DNA of 64,000 bases from UBA12077 sp963665525 (GTDB lineage: Bacteria; Bacteroidota; Bacteroidia; Bacteroidales; UBA12077), in NCBI GenBank assembly GCA_963665525.1, contig OY762280.1, positions 4,340,001 through 4,404,000 on the forward strand, read 5' to 3'. Numbering within the stretch: position 1 is the stretch's first letter; each line of letters opens with the position of its first letter. Shown here piece after piece: positions 33,792 through 42,298 of the stretch. The notes below the pieces were generated by a model. That model was not told the origin of the DNA. It made no database searches and saw nothing but the letters and a program-made list of their open reading frames with translations. The position numbers were made by a program, and so were the translations under genes.

Positions 33792-33890
33792 AAAATCAAT
33801 AACAGGAAGTTAGATTGTTTTGTAAACACGGTGTCTGCATATTTCTATTCGTGACCTGAACGAGATTACAACCAAACTTTAAACAAGAAT
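33774..33890 (+). repeat. Degenerate direct repeat flanking the pentapeptide gene, left copy
   Basis: Aligns without gaps to 35308-35424 (offset 1,534). By eye 39 of the first 68 positions and about 74 percent of the following 42 agree, clearly above the chance level of about 30 percent. The best-conserved part begins TATTTCTATTCGTGACCTG. Confidence 0.6.
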
Positions 33891-34067
33891 AAATTAAAGA
33901 GAGTATGTTCTTTGGTACTCGGAGATGCTATAGATATATAAAATACAGAATAAGATGTTCAACTAAAGGAAGAAATAGACTTTGATTCCGGAAAGGATTT
34001 ATTAGGAACTAAAATGAATTCAATATCCATTATTTTTAATTCTTAGAATAATTAACTAAATTGCCAT

Positions 34068-34158
34068 TAGCCGAATTCATTTTGGATTCATATTCGCATT
34101 TCACTATGCGAAAAGTGACCCTTCGTCGGGTTTTACTCGGGGTTGTTGGATTCGGCTA
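34068..34158. repeat. 91-bp structured palindromic element
   Basis: Outer inverted repeat TAGCCGAATTC (34068-34078) / GGATTCGGCTA (34148-34158), 10 of 11 bp. Inside are two hairpins: TTCGCAT / ATGCGAA (34093-34112, perfect 7 bp) and ACCC / GGGT (34118-34131). It begins two bases after the stop codon of the minus-strand pentapeptide gene, so it could fold as a three-way junction at the 3' end of that mRNA. The form is like REP/MITE elements. No second copy is visible in this window. Confidence 0.65.
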
Positions 34159-34160
34159 CT

Positions 34161-35222
34161 TTATTTTAATGAAAGTTGTTTTATCCTTTTTTTGTTTTCT
34201 TTATCAAAAATAGCTTTTTGCCAGCTTCTGTCTTTTGATTTTAAAATATTATTTAAGTCTGATTTTGCACATTTTATCATTCTTAAATATGTATTATTTA
34301 AATTAGCTTGTGCAAACTTAGCACCATAAATTTGGGAATTATCTAAATGGGCATCTTGAAGTTTAGCTTGCTGAAATTCAGCACCTTTTAGATTAGTATT
34401 TTCCAATTTTGCAGAAACTAAGTTGGCACTATGAAATTTGCAATTTTCAAAATTTGCTTGATTAAACCTTCCCTCAGTAATAATTGCACGAGAGAGTCTT
34501 GCTCCATTTAATTGAGCCTTATATCCTCTAGCTCTGATCAAATTACATCCCTCCAAATTGGCATTTCGAAGATCTGAAAATGCAAAATCAACATTTTCTA
34601 AATTTAATCCATGAAGATCTATTCCATACAGGTTGGCTCTTGATAAATTAAGCTCCAGATTATTGTTTTTGTTAGAATGAAAATTCTCTAAGTTGAGACG
34701 TAGGGCTTTTTCAAATGCTTTTACCATTAAGGTATTAACATTCTCAGGGAGATTAGTTTTTAAATTTGCTAATAAGATTAAATAAACCTGATGATGAAAT
34801 TCTTTATATTCGGGTTTTAAAAAAGTTAATAATGAAACAGCAGCGCTGGCTTGTAAAGAATGACTTGATGAACCCAAATTCTTAACTATTGAATCAAATT
34901 TTGCTTCTAGTCTCACTTTATTCTCAAGGGTTTTCTGCTCAATTTCTTTACGTTTTTCTTTTAGATATTTCATATAGGAAAAAAACAATCCAAATACAGC
35001 TGCTAATGCAGTTATTACTCCACCATAACTAGGGATTATTCTAAAAATAGGTTTTATTGTATTCTCAGAATTTAGATTTTTAATTTCTTGTTTTAATTTT
35101 TGTACCTGATAGTATCTTACACTATCAATTTGGTTTTTTTCAATTTGAGAATCTTCCTGTGAAAAAGCATTTAAGCTTGAGCAAAAAAGAAAGACAAAGA
35201 AAATTAATACTTTATAAATCAT
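34161..35222 (-). CDS. Membrane-anchored pentapeptide-repeat protein
   Basis: 353 residues. Signal-like helix (about 1-21), a short linker, a second membrane helix (about 68-88: GGVITALAAVFGLFFSYMKY), a charged helical region, then a right-handed quadrilateral helix of A(N/D)Lxx repeats from about residue 190 to 325 (SRANLYGIDLHGLNLENVDF, NANLEGCNL, ANFENCKFHSANL, AKLENTNLKGAEF). The C-terminus is basic. Some pentapeptide-repeat proteins mimic DNA or scaffold proteins, but no function can be read here. It is flanked by degenerate direct repeats (33774-33890, 35308-35424) and followed by a structured palindrome. Confidence 0.88.
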   Translation of the reverse strand: MIYKVLIFFVFLFCSSLNAFSQEDSQIEKNQIDSVRYYQVQKLKQEIKNLNSENTIKPIFRIIPSYGGVITALAAVFGLFFSYMKYLKEKRKEIEQKTLENKVRLEAKFDSIVKNLGSSSHSLQASAAVSLLTFLKPEYKEFHHQVYLILLANLKTNLPENVNTLMVKAFEKALRLNLENFHSNKNNNLELNLSRANLYGIDLHGLNLENVDFAFSDLRNANLEGCNLIRARGYKAQLNGARLSRAIITEGRFNQANFENCKFHSANLVSAKLENTNLKGAEFQQAKLQDAHLDNSQIYGAKFAQANLNNTYLRMIKCAKSDLNNILKSKDRSWQKAIFDKENKKRIKQLSLK

Positions 35223-35307
35223 ATTGCAAATAGATTACTACTACGTAACAAATTTCTAAAAGGTACTTGTAATTTACAATTTAAGGAAATATTTTGAAAA
35301 TGTCTCA

Positions 35308-35424
35308 GCTTCAGCTAAGTTTCAACCAAAATAGAAATTGAAGTATTAGACTTTTTAACCAAAAAAGTGTTTGACTATTTTTATTCATGATCTGGATAGG
35401 ATTACAGCCCAGTTTAAAGTTATG
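35308..35424 (+). repeat. Degenerate direct repeat flanking the pentapeptide gene, right copy
   Basis: Partner of 33774-33890, same orientation. It starts GCTTCAGCTAAGTTTCA, a degenerate version of the 19-bp repeat found at 33773 and 60320, and ends just before the operator of the first HAHPY gene. Confidence 0.6.
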
Positions 35425-35433
35425 TAGAATTAA

Positions 35434-35453
35434 TATCCCCATTAATTGGTATT
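35434..35453 (+). promoter_or_regulatory. HAHPY operator 1 (degenerate left half)
   Basis: TATCCC-N8-GGTATT. The right half is identical to operators at 38532 and 42907; the left half agrees at 4 of 6 positions. Exactly 21 bases separate it from the -7 box at 35475, as at the other two sites. The TTG at 35452-35454 is a candidate -33 element. Confidence 0.5.
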
Positions 35454-35474
35454 GTAAGATTAAAAAAAATGAAG

Positions 35475-35482
35475 TAATATCG
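35475..35482 (+). promoter_or_regulatory. Weak -7 box of first HAHPY gene
   Basis: TAATATCG, 6 of 8 positions compatible with TAnnTTTG, 8 bases before the ATG at 35491. The call rests on its identical spacing from the operator. Confidence 0.4.
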
Positions 35483-35490
35483 TCGGCGAA

Positions 35491-35868
35491 ATGAGATATA
35501 GAATTAAAGAAATAAGAAATGCAATTTTATCTACCCTGTTGTTATTAATAATGGGAGGAATAATTGTTAATTCTATTTTCTTTCTTCATGCTCATAAAAT
35601 TAATAATGGGAAAATAATTTTTCATGCCCACCCATATAGAAAGAATACTGAGAATAGTCAACCACTTTCTAATCATCAACATTCATCTGCTGAATTTGTT
35701 GTAATTGCTAATAGTTCTGTTTTAATTGAAAATTCAAACGAAATTATAATTGAGCCTTTTTATAATTTCGTTTCTCAATTATTTATTGAATTAACTGAGT
35801 TTAATACCAGTTTATTTTTTACTTCTAAAAAATCAAGAGGCCCTCCTGCATATTTATTTCTTATATAA
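35491..35868 (+). CDS. His-rich HAHPY small membrane protein 1
   Basis: 125 residues. One N-terminal helix (about 12-32) is followed by a His-rich periplasmic segment: HAHKINNGKIIFHAHPYRK (His33, 35, 45, 47) and SNHQHSS (His62, 64). A moderately hydrophobic C-terminal half ends SRGPPAYLFLI. It is a clear relative of the proteins at 38585 and 42960, which share HxH-x-L-x-(N/D)G-x4-HAHPY-x-K and a PP tail. I do not recognise a named family. The His pattern suggests metal or heme binding at the outer face of the inner membrane. It precedes a TonB-dependent receptor gene by 217 bases. Confidence 0.8.
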   Translation: MRYRIKEIRNAILSTLLLLIMGGIIVNSIFFLHAHKINNGKIIFHAHPYRKNTENSQPLSNHQHSSAEFVVIANSSVLIENSNEIIIEPFYNFVSQLFIELTEFNTSLFFTSKKSRGPPAYLFLI

Positions 35869-35950
35869 GGTTTTTTATTAATTTAAAATGGATGTGGTAA
35901 TCCAATACGAGAAATTGCATGAGTTTGCAGTTTAGTTTTAAAGCTTTATT

Positions 35951-35981
35951 TAATCATAGAGTGTAATGATTTCTATGATTA
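35951..35981. promoter_or_regulatory. Stem-loop between HAHPY1 and the receptor gene
   Basis: Perfect 10-bp inverted repeat TAATCATAGA / TCTATGATTA with an 11-base loop and no T tract. It could cap the small-gene mRNA or lower read-through into the receptor gene. Confidence 0.55.
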
Positions 35982-36085
35982 CAAGAATTGTACATAATAA
36001 TTAAATATTAGGATAAAAATTAATATAATCAGAATTAACTATAATTCCGATTAAAAAAGATTTACTGGTAGATAATTTACCAAAA

Positions 36086-38464
36086 ATGAAAACAATAAAA
36101 ACAATGAAAACAATCAATACATATTTAACACAAATTACATTATTTATTTTAATTTCTGTTAGTTCTTTTGCACAGCATACTGATGCTAATATTGTTGGGC
36201 ATGTGACAGATTCCAAAGGAGAACATATACCTTTTGCTACAATTGTATTAAAAAATACCACTATAGGTTCAGCTACCGACGAAACAGGGCATTATAATTT
36301 AATTAATATGCCAATAGGTAAATTTATCTTAAAAGCATCTGCAATTGGTTATAAGTCTCAAGAAAAAGAAGTGGAGTTAAAAGAAGATGTTACTATAGAA
36401 ATAAAATTTGAACTTGAAGAAGATATTTTAGGAATTGAACAAGTTGTTGTTACAGCTGATAGGAATGATAAAAGAAGGACAGAAACATCAGTAATTGTAA
36501 ACACCATAACACCAAGATTATTTGAAGTAGCTCAAACAGCAACCATTAGTGATGGTTTAAATTTTTGTCCGGGATTAAGAATGGAGACCAATTGTCAAAA
36601 CTGTGGTTTCTCGCAAGTTCGGATGAATGGAATGGAAGGGCCATACTCTCAGATATTAATAAATAGTCGCCCGATATTTAGTGGATTAGCAGGCGTGTAT
36701 GGTTTAGAACTTATTCCATCGAGTATGATTGAACGGATGGAAGTTATCCGTGGTGGTGGTTCTGCATTATATGGGAGTAATGCAATAGCCGGAACAATAA
36801 ATTTAATTTTAAAAGATCCTGTTAACAATTCTTATGAAGCTGGTATTACTTCAGGATATACTGGTTTGGGGGTCGATGGTGGAGCAGATCCTGCATTCGA
36901 TTACAATGTTAATTTTAATACTTCATTGGTTTCATCAGATAGCAAAACAGGTATGGCATTATATGGTTATCATAGAAATCACGATGCATACGATGCTAAT
37001 AATGATAGTTTTTCTGAGATTACACAGATTAATAATATAACTGTTGGGACAAGGATTTTTCATAGGTTTGGGCATCGAAATAAGATAGCACTGGATTTTT
37101 TTACAATTAGCGAGGACAGACGTGGAGGTGATAGTTTAAATTTACCCGAACACAAGGCTAATATTGCAGAATCATTAGGTCATAAAATTACAACAGGGGC
37201 CATTTCTTTCGATCAGTTTTTTAGAGAAAGTGACAAACTTTCGTTATACGTTTCAGGACAAAAAGTTGATCGTGATTCATACTATGGTGCTGAACAATCG
37301 TTAAAAGATTACGGTAAAACAGAAGGTTTTACTTATATTGCTGGAGCACAATATTCTGCTAATTTTATTAACTCAAGTTTAATTGGTGGTTTAGAGTACA
37401 AAGGAGAAACTTTAATTGATGAAAAATTAGGTTATATAGATTATGAAAACGATATAGAATATGGAAATCGTTTGGTGGCAGATCAAGAACTGTACATATG
37501 GGGTGCTTTTGCACAATACGATCACACTTTCTTTGATAAGTTAAATATTTCGCTTGGTGCAAGATTTGATCATTACCAAATTGAAGATAAAGATCAAAAT
37601 TCAAAAAAAGAAGGTAATGTTTTAAGTCCCAGATTAACATTAAAATACGATGTCTTTAAATCACTACAGGCACGTTTTAGCTATTCACAAGGATATCGTG
37701 CACCACAAATTTTTGATGAAGATTTACATATAGAAGCATCGGCATACAGAACTGTGCTGCACAAAAATGACCCGACATTAAAACAAGAAACCAGCCAAAG
37801 CTATATGGCATCTTTAGATTTTAATAAAGCAATCGGGAAAATTAATCTTGGATTTTTAGCCGAAGGTTTTTATACTAATCTTGAAGATGCTTTTTCCAGT
37901 ATACCAAGTGATCCTGTAGATGGTGTAGTAACCTACACAAGAATTAATGCAGAAGGTGGTGCTGTTGTTAAAGGGGTAAATATGGAATTAAACCTTATAC
38001 CTGTTGGAAAAGATTTTTCTTTAACAGGAGGATTGACAGTTCAAAAAAGTGAATACGAAAAACCACAAGAAGAGTTTAATGAAAAAAGTTTCTTCAGAAC
38101 ACCCAATACGTATGGTTATGTAACTGTTGATTGGGATTTTTATAAAGGAATGTGTTTCTCGGCTACAGGAAATTATACTGGAAGTATGTTAGTCCCTTAT
38201 TATGGAACTGAGCTTCCTACAGGAGATATTCGTGATGAAGGAGAATTAAGAGAATCTGATTCCTTTTTTGATTTGGGGACAAAATTAAGCTACAAGTTTA
38301 AATTGAATGGTGCTAGTATGCAGTTGTTTGTGGGAATGAAAAATATATTTAACTCTTATCAAAAAGATTTTGATACAACTAAAGATCGAGATCCTGGTTA
38401 TTTATATGGTCCTTCTTTGCCAAGAACGATATACTTTGGATTAAAAATAGGAAACTTATTATAA
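36086..38464 (+). CDS. TonB-dependent outer-membrane receptor with CxxC plug motif
   Basis: 792 residues. Signal peptide ending SSFAQ, a carboxypeptidase-regulatory-like domain (about 35-115: VGHVTDSKGEHIPFATIVLK), a TonB box region, the plug (about 125-235: RMEVIRGGGSALYGSNAIAG) and a 22-strand-type barrel to a terminal aromatic-rich strand. The plug has ETNCQNCGFSQVRMNG, a Cys-x-x-Cys that is unusual in receptors and could bind a metal or form a disulfide. Its substrate is not evident; the neighbouring His-rich protein points to a metal or metal complex. An alternative start six codons in (36104) is possible. Confidence 0.92.
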   Translation: MKTIKTMKTINTYLTQITLFILISVSSFAQHTDANIVGHVTDSKGEHIPFATIVLKNTTIGSATDETGHYNLINMPIGKFILKASAIGYKSQEKEVELKEDVTIEIKFELEEDILGIEQVVVTADRNDKRRTETSVIVNTITPRLFEVAQTATISDGLNFCPGLRMETNCQNCGFSQVRMNGMEGPYSQILINSRPIFSGLAGVYGLELIPSSMIERMEVIRGGGSALYGSNAIAGTINLILKDPVNNSYEAGITSGYTGLGVDGGADPAFDYNVNFNTSLVSSDSKTGMALYGYHRNHDAYDANNDSFSEITQINNITVGTRIFHRFGHRNKIALDFFTISEDRRGGDSLNLPEHKANIAESLGHKITTGAISFDQFFRESDKLSLYVSGQKVDRDSYYGAEQSLKDYGKTEGFTYIAGAQYSANFINSSLIGGLEYKGETLIDEKLGYIDYENDIEYGNRLVADQELYIWGAFAQYDHTFFDKLNISLGARFDHYQIEDKDQNSKKEGNVLSPRLTLKYDVFKSLQARFSYSQGYRAPQIFDEDLHIEASAYRTVLHKNDPTLKQETSQSYMASLDFNKAIGKINLGFLAEGFYTNLEDAFSSIPSDPVDGVVTYTRINAEGGAVVKGVNMELNLIPVGKDFSLTGGLTVQKSEYEKPQEEFNEKSFFRTPNTYGYVTVDWDFYKGMCFSATGNYTGSMLVPYYGTELPTGDIRDEGELRESDSFFDLGTKLSYKFKLNGASMQLFVGMKNIFNSYQKDFDTTKDRDPGYLYGPSLPRTIYFGLKIGNLL

Positions 38465-38528
38465 ATATTATCTGATTCTGAATGAATCCAGATAGTTTTT
38501 AGTATTATAGATACATTTTATTATAGCT

Positions 38529-38554
38529 CAAAATACCAATTTTATGGTATTTTG
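38529..38554 (+). promoter_or_regulatory. HAHPY operator 2 (best palindrome)
   Basis: Perfect 9-bp inverted repeat CAAAATACC / GGTATTTTG around an 8-base spacer. Its right arm ends in TTTG (38551-38554), which serves as the -33 element, 18 bases before the -7 box. A bound repressor would block the promoter. Confidence 0.75.
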
Positions 38555-38572
38555 GGTTTTTAATAATTTTTT

Positions 38573-38580
38573 TACATTTG
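38573..38580 (+). promoter_or_regulatory. -7 box of second HAHPY gene
   Basis: TACATTTG, exact TAnnTTTG, only four bases before the GTG start at 38585, which predicts an mRNA with almost no leader. Confidence 0.65.
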
Positions 38581-38584
38581 TTTT

Positions 38585-38953
38585 GTGAAAATTTTATTCT
38601 TGGATAAAGTTAGGAAATTTGCCAGCATATTTGCAATATGTCTTATTAGTATGTTAATTGCTAATAAGGTATTTTTTATGCACCAACACACTTTACCTAA
38701 TGGTAAAATTCTATATCATGCTCATCCATACCATAAAAGCAACACAGAAGATCCAGGAAAACCCCATACACATAACGAATTAGAGTTTTTTTTCATAGAA
38801 AAATTGGATTTGTTGTTTTTTTCTGTGTTTACCGGAGTGCTTTTTATTGCAATTGTTAAATTCATTTCTTTCTTCCTCGAATCGGAAGATTTACTCATAG
38901 AAAAACATATTAAACTCTTTCTAGGAAGAGCTCCTCCAGCTTTACAAAGCTAA
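38585..38953 (+). CDS. His-rich HAHPY small membrane protein 2
   Basis: 122 residues from a GTG at 38585. Membrane helix about 13-32, then a His-rich loop (MHQHTLPNGKILYHAHPYHK and KPHTHNE), a second helix about 71-97 and the tail LFLGRAPPALQS. Homologous to the proteins at 35491 and 42960. The arrangement predicts both ends in the cytoplasm and the His cluster in the periplasm. The promoter sits so close to the GTG that the transcript is probably leaderless. It is followed 165 bases later by the HmuY-like lipoprotein and its receptor, so delivery or sensing of the imported metal or heme is a reasonable inference. Confidence 0.8.
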   Translation: MKILFLDKVRKFASIFAICLISMLIANKVFFMHQHTLPNGKILYHAHPYHKSNTEDPGKPHTHNELEFFFIEKLDLLFFSVFTGVLFIAIVKFISFFLESEDLLIEKHIKLFLGRAPPALQS

Positions 38954-39118
38954 CTTCTTAAAATAACTATAATAGTTTAAATAAATCTCTAATGGAATTG
39001 AGGGAATTGGTATGGCATATATTCATATCAATAACTCTTTATATACATGCATTAATAATATTTCTTTAGCAAATACAATTCAAATAATTAATAACCAATA
39101 ATTTAAAACATTTTTATA

Positions 39119-39802
39119 ATGAAAACATTAAAGTACTTTTTAGCCATTATAATGGCAGGTTTATTCTTATCATTTTTTGCATGCGACGACGACGATAATG
39201 ATAACAATGATAACACTGAAAAATTTGTAGATGCACCATATTTAGTATGTGCAAACCGGAACCCGGGAGGTGTAGGTTTCGATTTTGAATACCAAGGTGA
39301 AAAAGGAGGTGCAAATTACATCGATTCTTTGTGGGCAAGTGGTTTTACTTACGACATTAAAGTTAAAACCATGAAAGCAGAAAAACCTGATGGTGAACTT
39401 GCAGGAATGCCATATTTTACATTAGCAAGTAATGTTGAAGCAGTTAATTATTCAGCTATCGACCCAACGTGTGTTGGTTATACTGCTTTTCAAAATTTAA
39501 CCAATGCCGATTTATTGGATTTTGATTTCGAAACTGATGATGAGAGTTTTGATTTAAGCACTCTTCCTTTAGGAAATACAGGAAAACCATACCAATCTGA
39601 TGTTTCTAAAGAGTTAAAAAAATTGGTTATGGGAATGACCTGGAAAACCACAGCAAATAATGATGTGGCTGAAGATGAATTAATCTGGATTATTAAAACA
39701 CAAGAAGGACGTTGGGTAAAATTGATTGTAACCGACTTTCCGGCAGCTCCTGCACCAACAGCAACAGGATATATTTCCCTTGAATGGGATTTTGTTGATT
39801 AA
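39119..39802 (+). CDS. HmuY-like heme-binding lipoprotein (tentative)
   Basis: 227 residues. Lipoprotein signal with Cys22 (SFFAC) followed by a run of Asp/Asn (DDDDNDNNDN), which resembles the acidic export signal that sends Bacteroidota lipoproteins to the cell surface. The mature part is all-beta, ending GRWVKLIVTDF ... TGYISLEWDF, which resembles the C-terminal strands of the HmuY family (PF14064). It is immediately upstream of a TonB-dependent receptor, the hmuYR order of Porphyromonas. Overall similarity to HmuY is weak by eye, so other surface lipoproteins remain possible. Confidence 0.55.
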   Translation: MKTLKYFLAIIMAGLFLSFFACDDDDNDNNDNTEKFVDAPYLVCANRNPGGVGFDFEYQGEKGGANYIDSLWASGFTYDIKVKTMKAEKPDGELAGMPYFTLASNVEAVNYSAIDPTCVGYTAFQNLTNADLLDFDFETDDESFDLSTLPLGNTGKPYQSDVSKELKKLVMGMTWKTTANNDVAEDELIWIIKTQEGRWVKLIVTDFPAAPAPTATGYISLEWDFVD

Positions 39803-39813
39803 ATATTAACTAT

Positions 39814-39948
39814 AGGCTATTTCATATGATTAATATAACATGAAATGTCCATGATTTATTTATAAACACCAATCGGAATGATTATAATCCAATATCATGG
39901 ACATTGCATGTAACCATAAAAAGAAATTATAAACACATGAAATAGCCT
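39814..39948. promoter_or_regulatory. Nested 135-bp palindrome between lipoprotein and receptor genes
   Basis: Outer perfect 12-bp stem AGGCTATTTCAT (39814-39825) / ATGAAATAGCCT (39937-39948). Inner 17-bp stem CATGAAATGTCCATGAT (39839-39855) / 39894-39910 with one mismatch. Apical loop of 38 bases. It starts 12 bases after the lipoprotein stop and ends 15 bases before the receptor ATG. It could act as a 3' stabiliser that makes lipoprotein mRNA exceed receptor mRNA, or be a MITE. Confidence 0.75.
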
Positions 39949-39963
39949 TACTTTTTAAATGAT

Positions 39964-42285
39964 ATGAGAGGTAAAGACTTATATTTTGCTTTTATACGCA
40001 TCGTGTTTATATTACTGTTTTTTATTAATTATACCTCCGCATATGCTCAGGGTAATATTAAAATAACAGGAATTGTTTTAGATGCTGAAAGCAAAAAAGC
40101 AGTTGAATATGTAAATATTTCGGTTTTAAATAATCCGGGTGGTACTACATCTGAAAAAGAAGGTCATTTTGAAATAGTTATTAAAAATAAAACGAAAGCA
40201 AAAATCATTTTTAGTCATATTAATTATTTCAAACATGAATTAAGTATTAATGATCTAACTTCATTTAAAGAAATAACAATTCTTTTAAATCCTAAAACAG
40301 AGCAGTTAAAAGATGTAGTTATTTCAGCTTCCCTATACGAAAAACCGATTTATAAGCTGTCCAAATCTGTTTCTATTATTTCGAATCGGCAAATTGCTGA
40401 CAATATGAACTCTAACTTAACTGATATGCTGGCATCCACACCGGGGTTTTTACAAATTTGGGAATATCATTCGCCTATTTTGCTACGTGGAATGAACTCA
40501 AAACGAATTATTATTATGAAAAATGGTAATCGGCGTGTGGGTACATTCCCGGGAGGATATTTTGGGCAGGATATGAATATCTACGATACTAAAAAGGTAG
40601 AAATTATAAAAGGTCCGGGTTCTGTTATTTATGGTAGTGGCGCCATATCAGGAATTATAAATATTATCAGTCAGGATTTATTGGGTGAAAAATCAACCAA
40701 TGCTCGAATAATGTCGGGATATGGTACAAATAATAATGAATTTTTAGAAGTAGCTCGTGTTTGTCATAAAAGCGAAAAATTTGGAATAGCCATAAATGGT
40801 AAATATCGAAAAACAAACGATTATGTTTATGGTAACGGAGAAACTGCAGAAAATAGTGATGTTGAAGACAGAGATTTTTCTTTAAATTCGGCTATTAAGT
40901 TAGCCGAAAAACATAAACTAAAAATTAATACCGATTATCATTATGGTGATTGGGGCAAACCACGAGGCTTTAATGGACCTACTAAAAGATTCACAAAAAT
41001 TCGAAACCTTGAAGAACAATATCATACCGATTTAAATTATGAATATGCACCAAAAGGCTTTGTCAAAAATATTACTTTGAATTTATATTACGACCAGGGA
41101 ACACGAGATTATTATAAATACATGTATAACGAAGTAACTACTGATCTGTCAAGTCATGAATTAGTTCATTATAAAGATAATTATGGTGGAGGGCAATTAT
41201 TTTCGACATTGAATTTGTCCGAGAGTAATAAGTTAACCATAGGTGTAGACGCTTACTTTTTCTTACTCGATAACCCAACGGATATTTTCGATTATAATAC
41301 CAATGAGCCAGGAGAACTTAATGGTTGTTACACCGATGCTGGACAACAAACTTATGGGGCATTTATTAACGAAGACTGGGAAATATCTGAGCAATTTCAT
41401 TTTATAACAGGTATCCGATATGATATAGCACAAGTACAATCGGGTAAAATTGACAATCAACCCGAAAAAAAAGAAGATAAAACAGCCTTTAGTGGTAATG
41501 TAGGTTTAGTATATTCACCAAAAGAACATACAAATATTTCATTAAATGTAGGAAGAGCATTCCGCATGCCTAACTCAGAAGAACTCTTTACCGAAACAAT
41601 TAGTTGTAAAGGAACAAAAAAAGGAAACCCGGACTTAGACCCAGAGTATAGTTGGAATGTTGATTTGGGTTTCAGGGGACACACTAAAAATGACAAGCTT
41701 AAATACGATATTGCTGTGTTCTATAATCGTTTAGATGGCTTTATTAATGAAACAGGAAGTAACGAACCGGGTGTTGATTTTACCTACAAAAATACGGATG
41801 CCGAAATATATGGTGGAGAGTTTTCTACATCGTACCGTTTTAGTAATATTTTTAAAAGTACTGATAAGCTGTACACAGGACTTGGAGGTTCATATCTTTA
41901 TGGAATAGATTTATATGGAGATGAAGAAAATCCTTTGTTTGGAATTCCTCCATTAAAAATATTAGCTGATATTAAATATTACGGTAAACTAAATGCAAAA
42001 TGGATAACTGGTTATAACTTGAAATTTGAAACCAAATATACAGCTAAACAAAATAGGGTGGCTAAGGTTCCCGAAGGATCTGATGGTGGCCCTTGGGGTT
42101 ATGAAACATCCGAAACACATACTGTGTTTAACTTTTACATGGGGATAAACTCAAATACCCTACCTGGTTCACCCAAATTACGTTTTGTAGTTAAGAACAT
42201 ATTCGACACAAATTATCACCCTTTTGGATCGTATATCCCGGCTATGGGAATTAATTTTAAAACAGTTTTAATATTCAATATTTAA
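39964..42285 (+). CDS. TonB-dependent outer-membrane receptor (HmuR-like context)
   Basis: 773 residues. Signal peptide ending AYAQ, a regulatory-like beta domain (about 30-115), a plug with KKVEIIKGPGSVIYGSGAIS, and a barrel with the receptor hallmark GRAFRMPNSEELF ... KGNPDLDPEYSW, which corresponds to the FRAP/NPDL region of heme and siderophore receptors. Its last strands end KTVLIFNI. It forms an operon with the lipoprotein gene 13 bases downstream and probably with the HmuY-like gene upstream. A heme receptor is my favoured reading, based mainly on context. Confidence 0.9.
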   Translation: MRGKDLYFAFIRIVFILLFFINYTSAYAQGNIKITGIVLDAESKKAVEYVNISVLNNPGGTTSEKEGHFEIVIKNKTKAKIIFSHINYFKHELSINDLTSFKEITILLNPKTEQLKDVVISASLYEKPIYKLSKSVSIISNRQIADNMNSNLTDMLASTPGFLQIWEYHSPILLRGMNSKRIIIMKNGNRRVGTFPGGYFGQDMNIYDTKKVEIIKGPGSVIYGSGAISGIINIISQDLLGEKSTNARIMSGYGTNNNEFLEVARVCHKSEKFGIAINGKYRKTNDYVYGNGETAENSDVEDRDFSLNSAIKLAEKHKLKINTDYHYGDWGKPRGFNGPTKRFTKIRNLEEQYHTDLNYEYAPKGFVKNITLNLYYDQGTRDYYKYMYNEVTTDLSSHELVHYKDNYGGGQLFSTLNLSESNKLTIGVDAYFFLLDNPTDIFDYNTNEPGELNGCYTDAGQQTYGAFINEDWEISEQFHFITGIRYDIAQVQSGKIDNQPEKKEDKTAFSGNVGLVYSPKEHTNISLNVGRAFRMPNSEELFTETISCKGTKKGNPDLDPEYSWNVDLGFRGHTKNDKLKYDIAVFYNRLDGFINETGSNEPGVDFTYKNTDAEIYGGEFSTSYRFSNIFKSTDKLYTGLGGSYLYGIDLYGDEENPLFGIPPLKILADIKYYGKLNAKWITGYNLKFETKYTAKQNRVAKVPEGSDGGPWGYETSETHTVFNFYMGINSNTLPGSPKLRFVVKNIFDTNYHPFGSYIPAMGINFKTVLIFNI

Positions 42286-42298
42286 AAAATCAATTAAC

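Larger units (their letters stand above)
33466..34067. other. Gene-free, degenerate region between MCP and pentapeptide-repeat genes
   Basis: No intact gene. It holds a terminator-like hairpin (33584-33613), a tRNA 3'-end-like sequence (33617-33632), a patch at about 33633-33760 with visibly higher GC than its surroundings whose frames are broken by stops, and one member of a degenerate direct repeat (33774-33890). It looks like scar tissue from past insertions. I could not assign the broken frames to a protein family. Confidence 0.6.
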
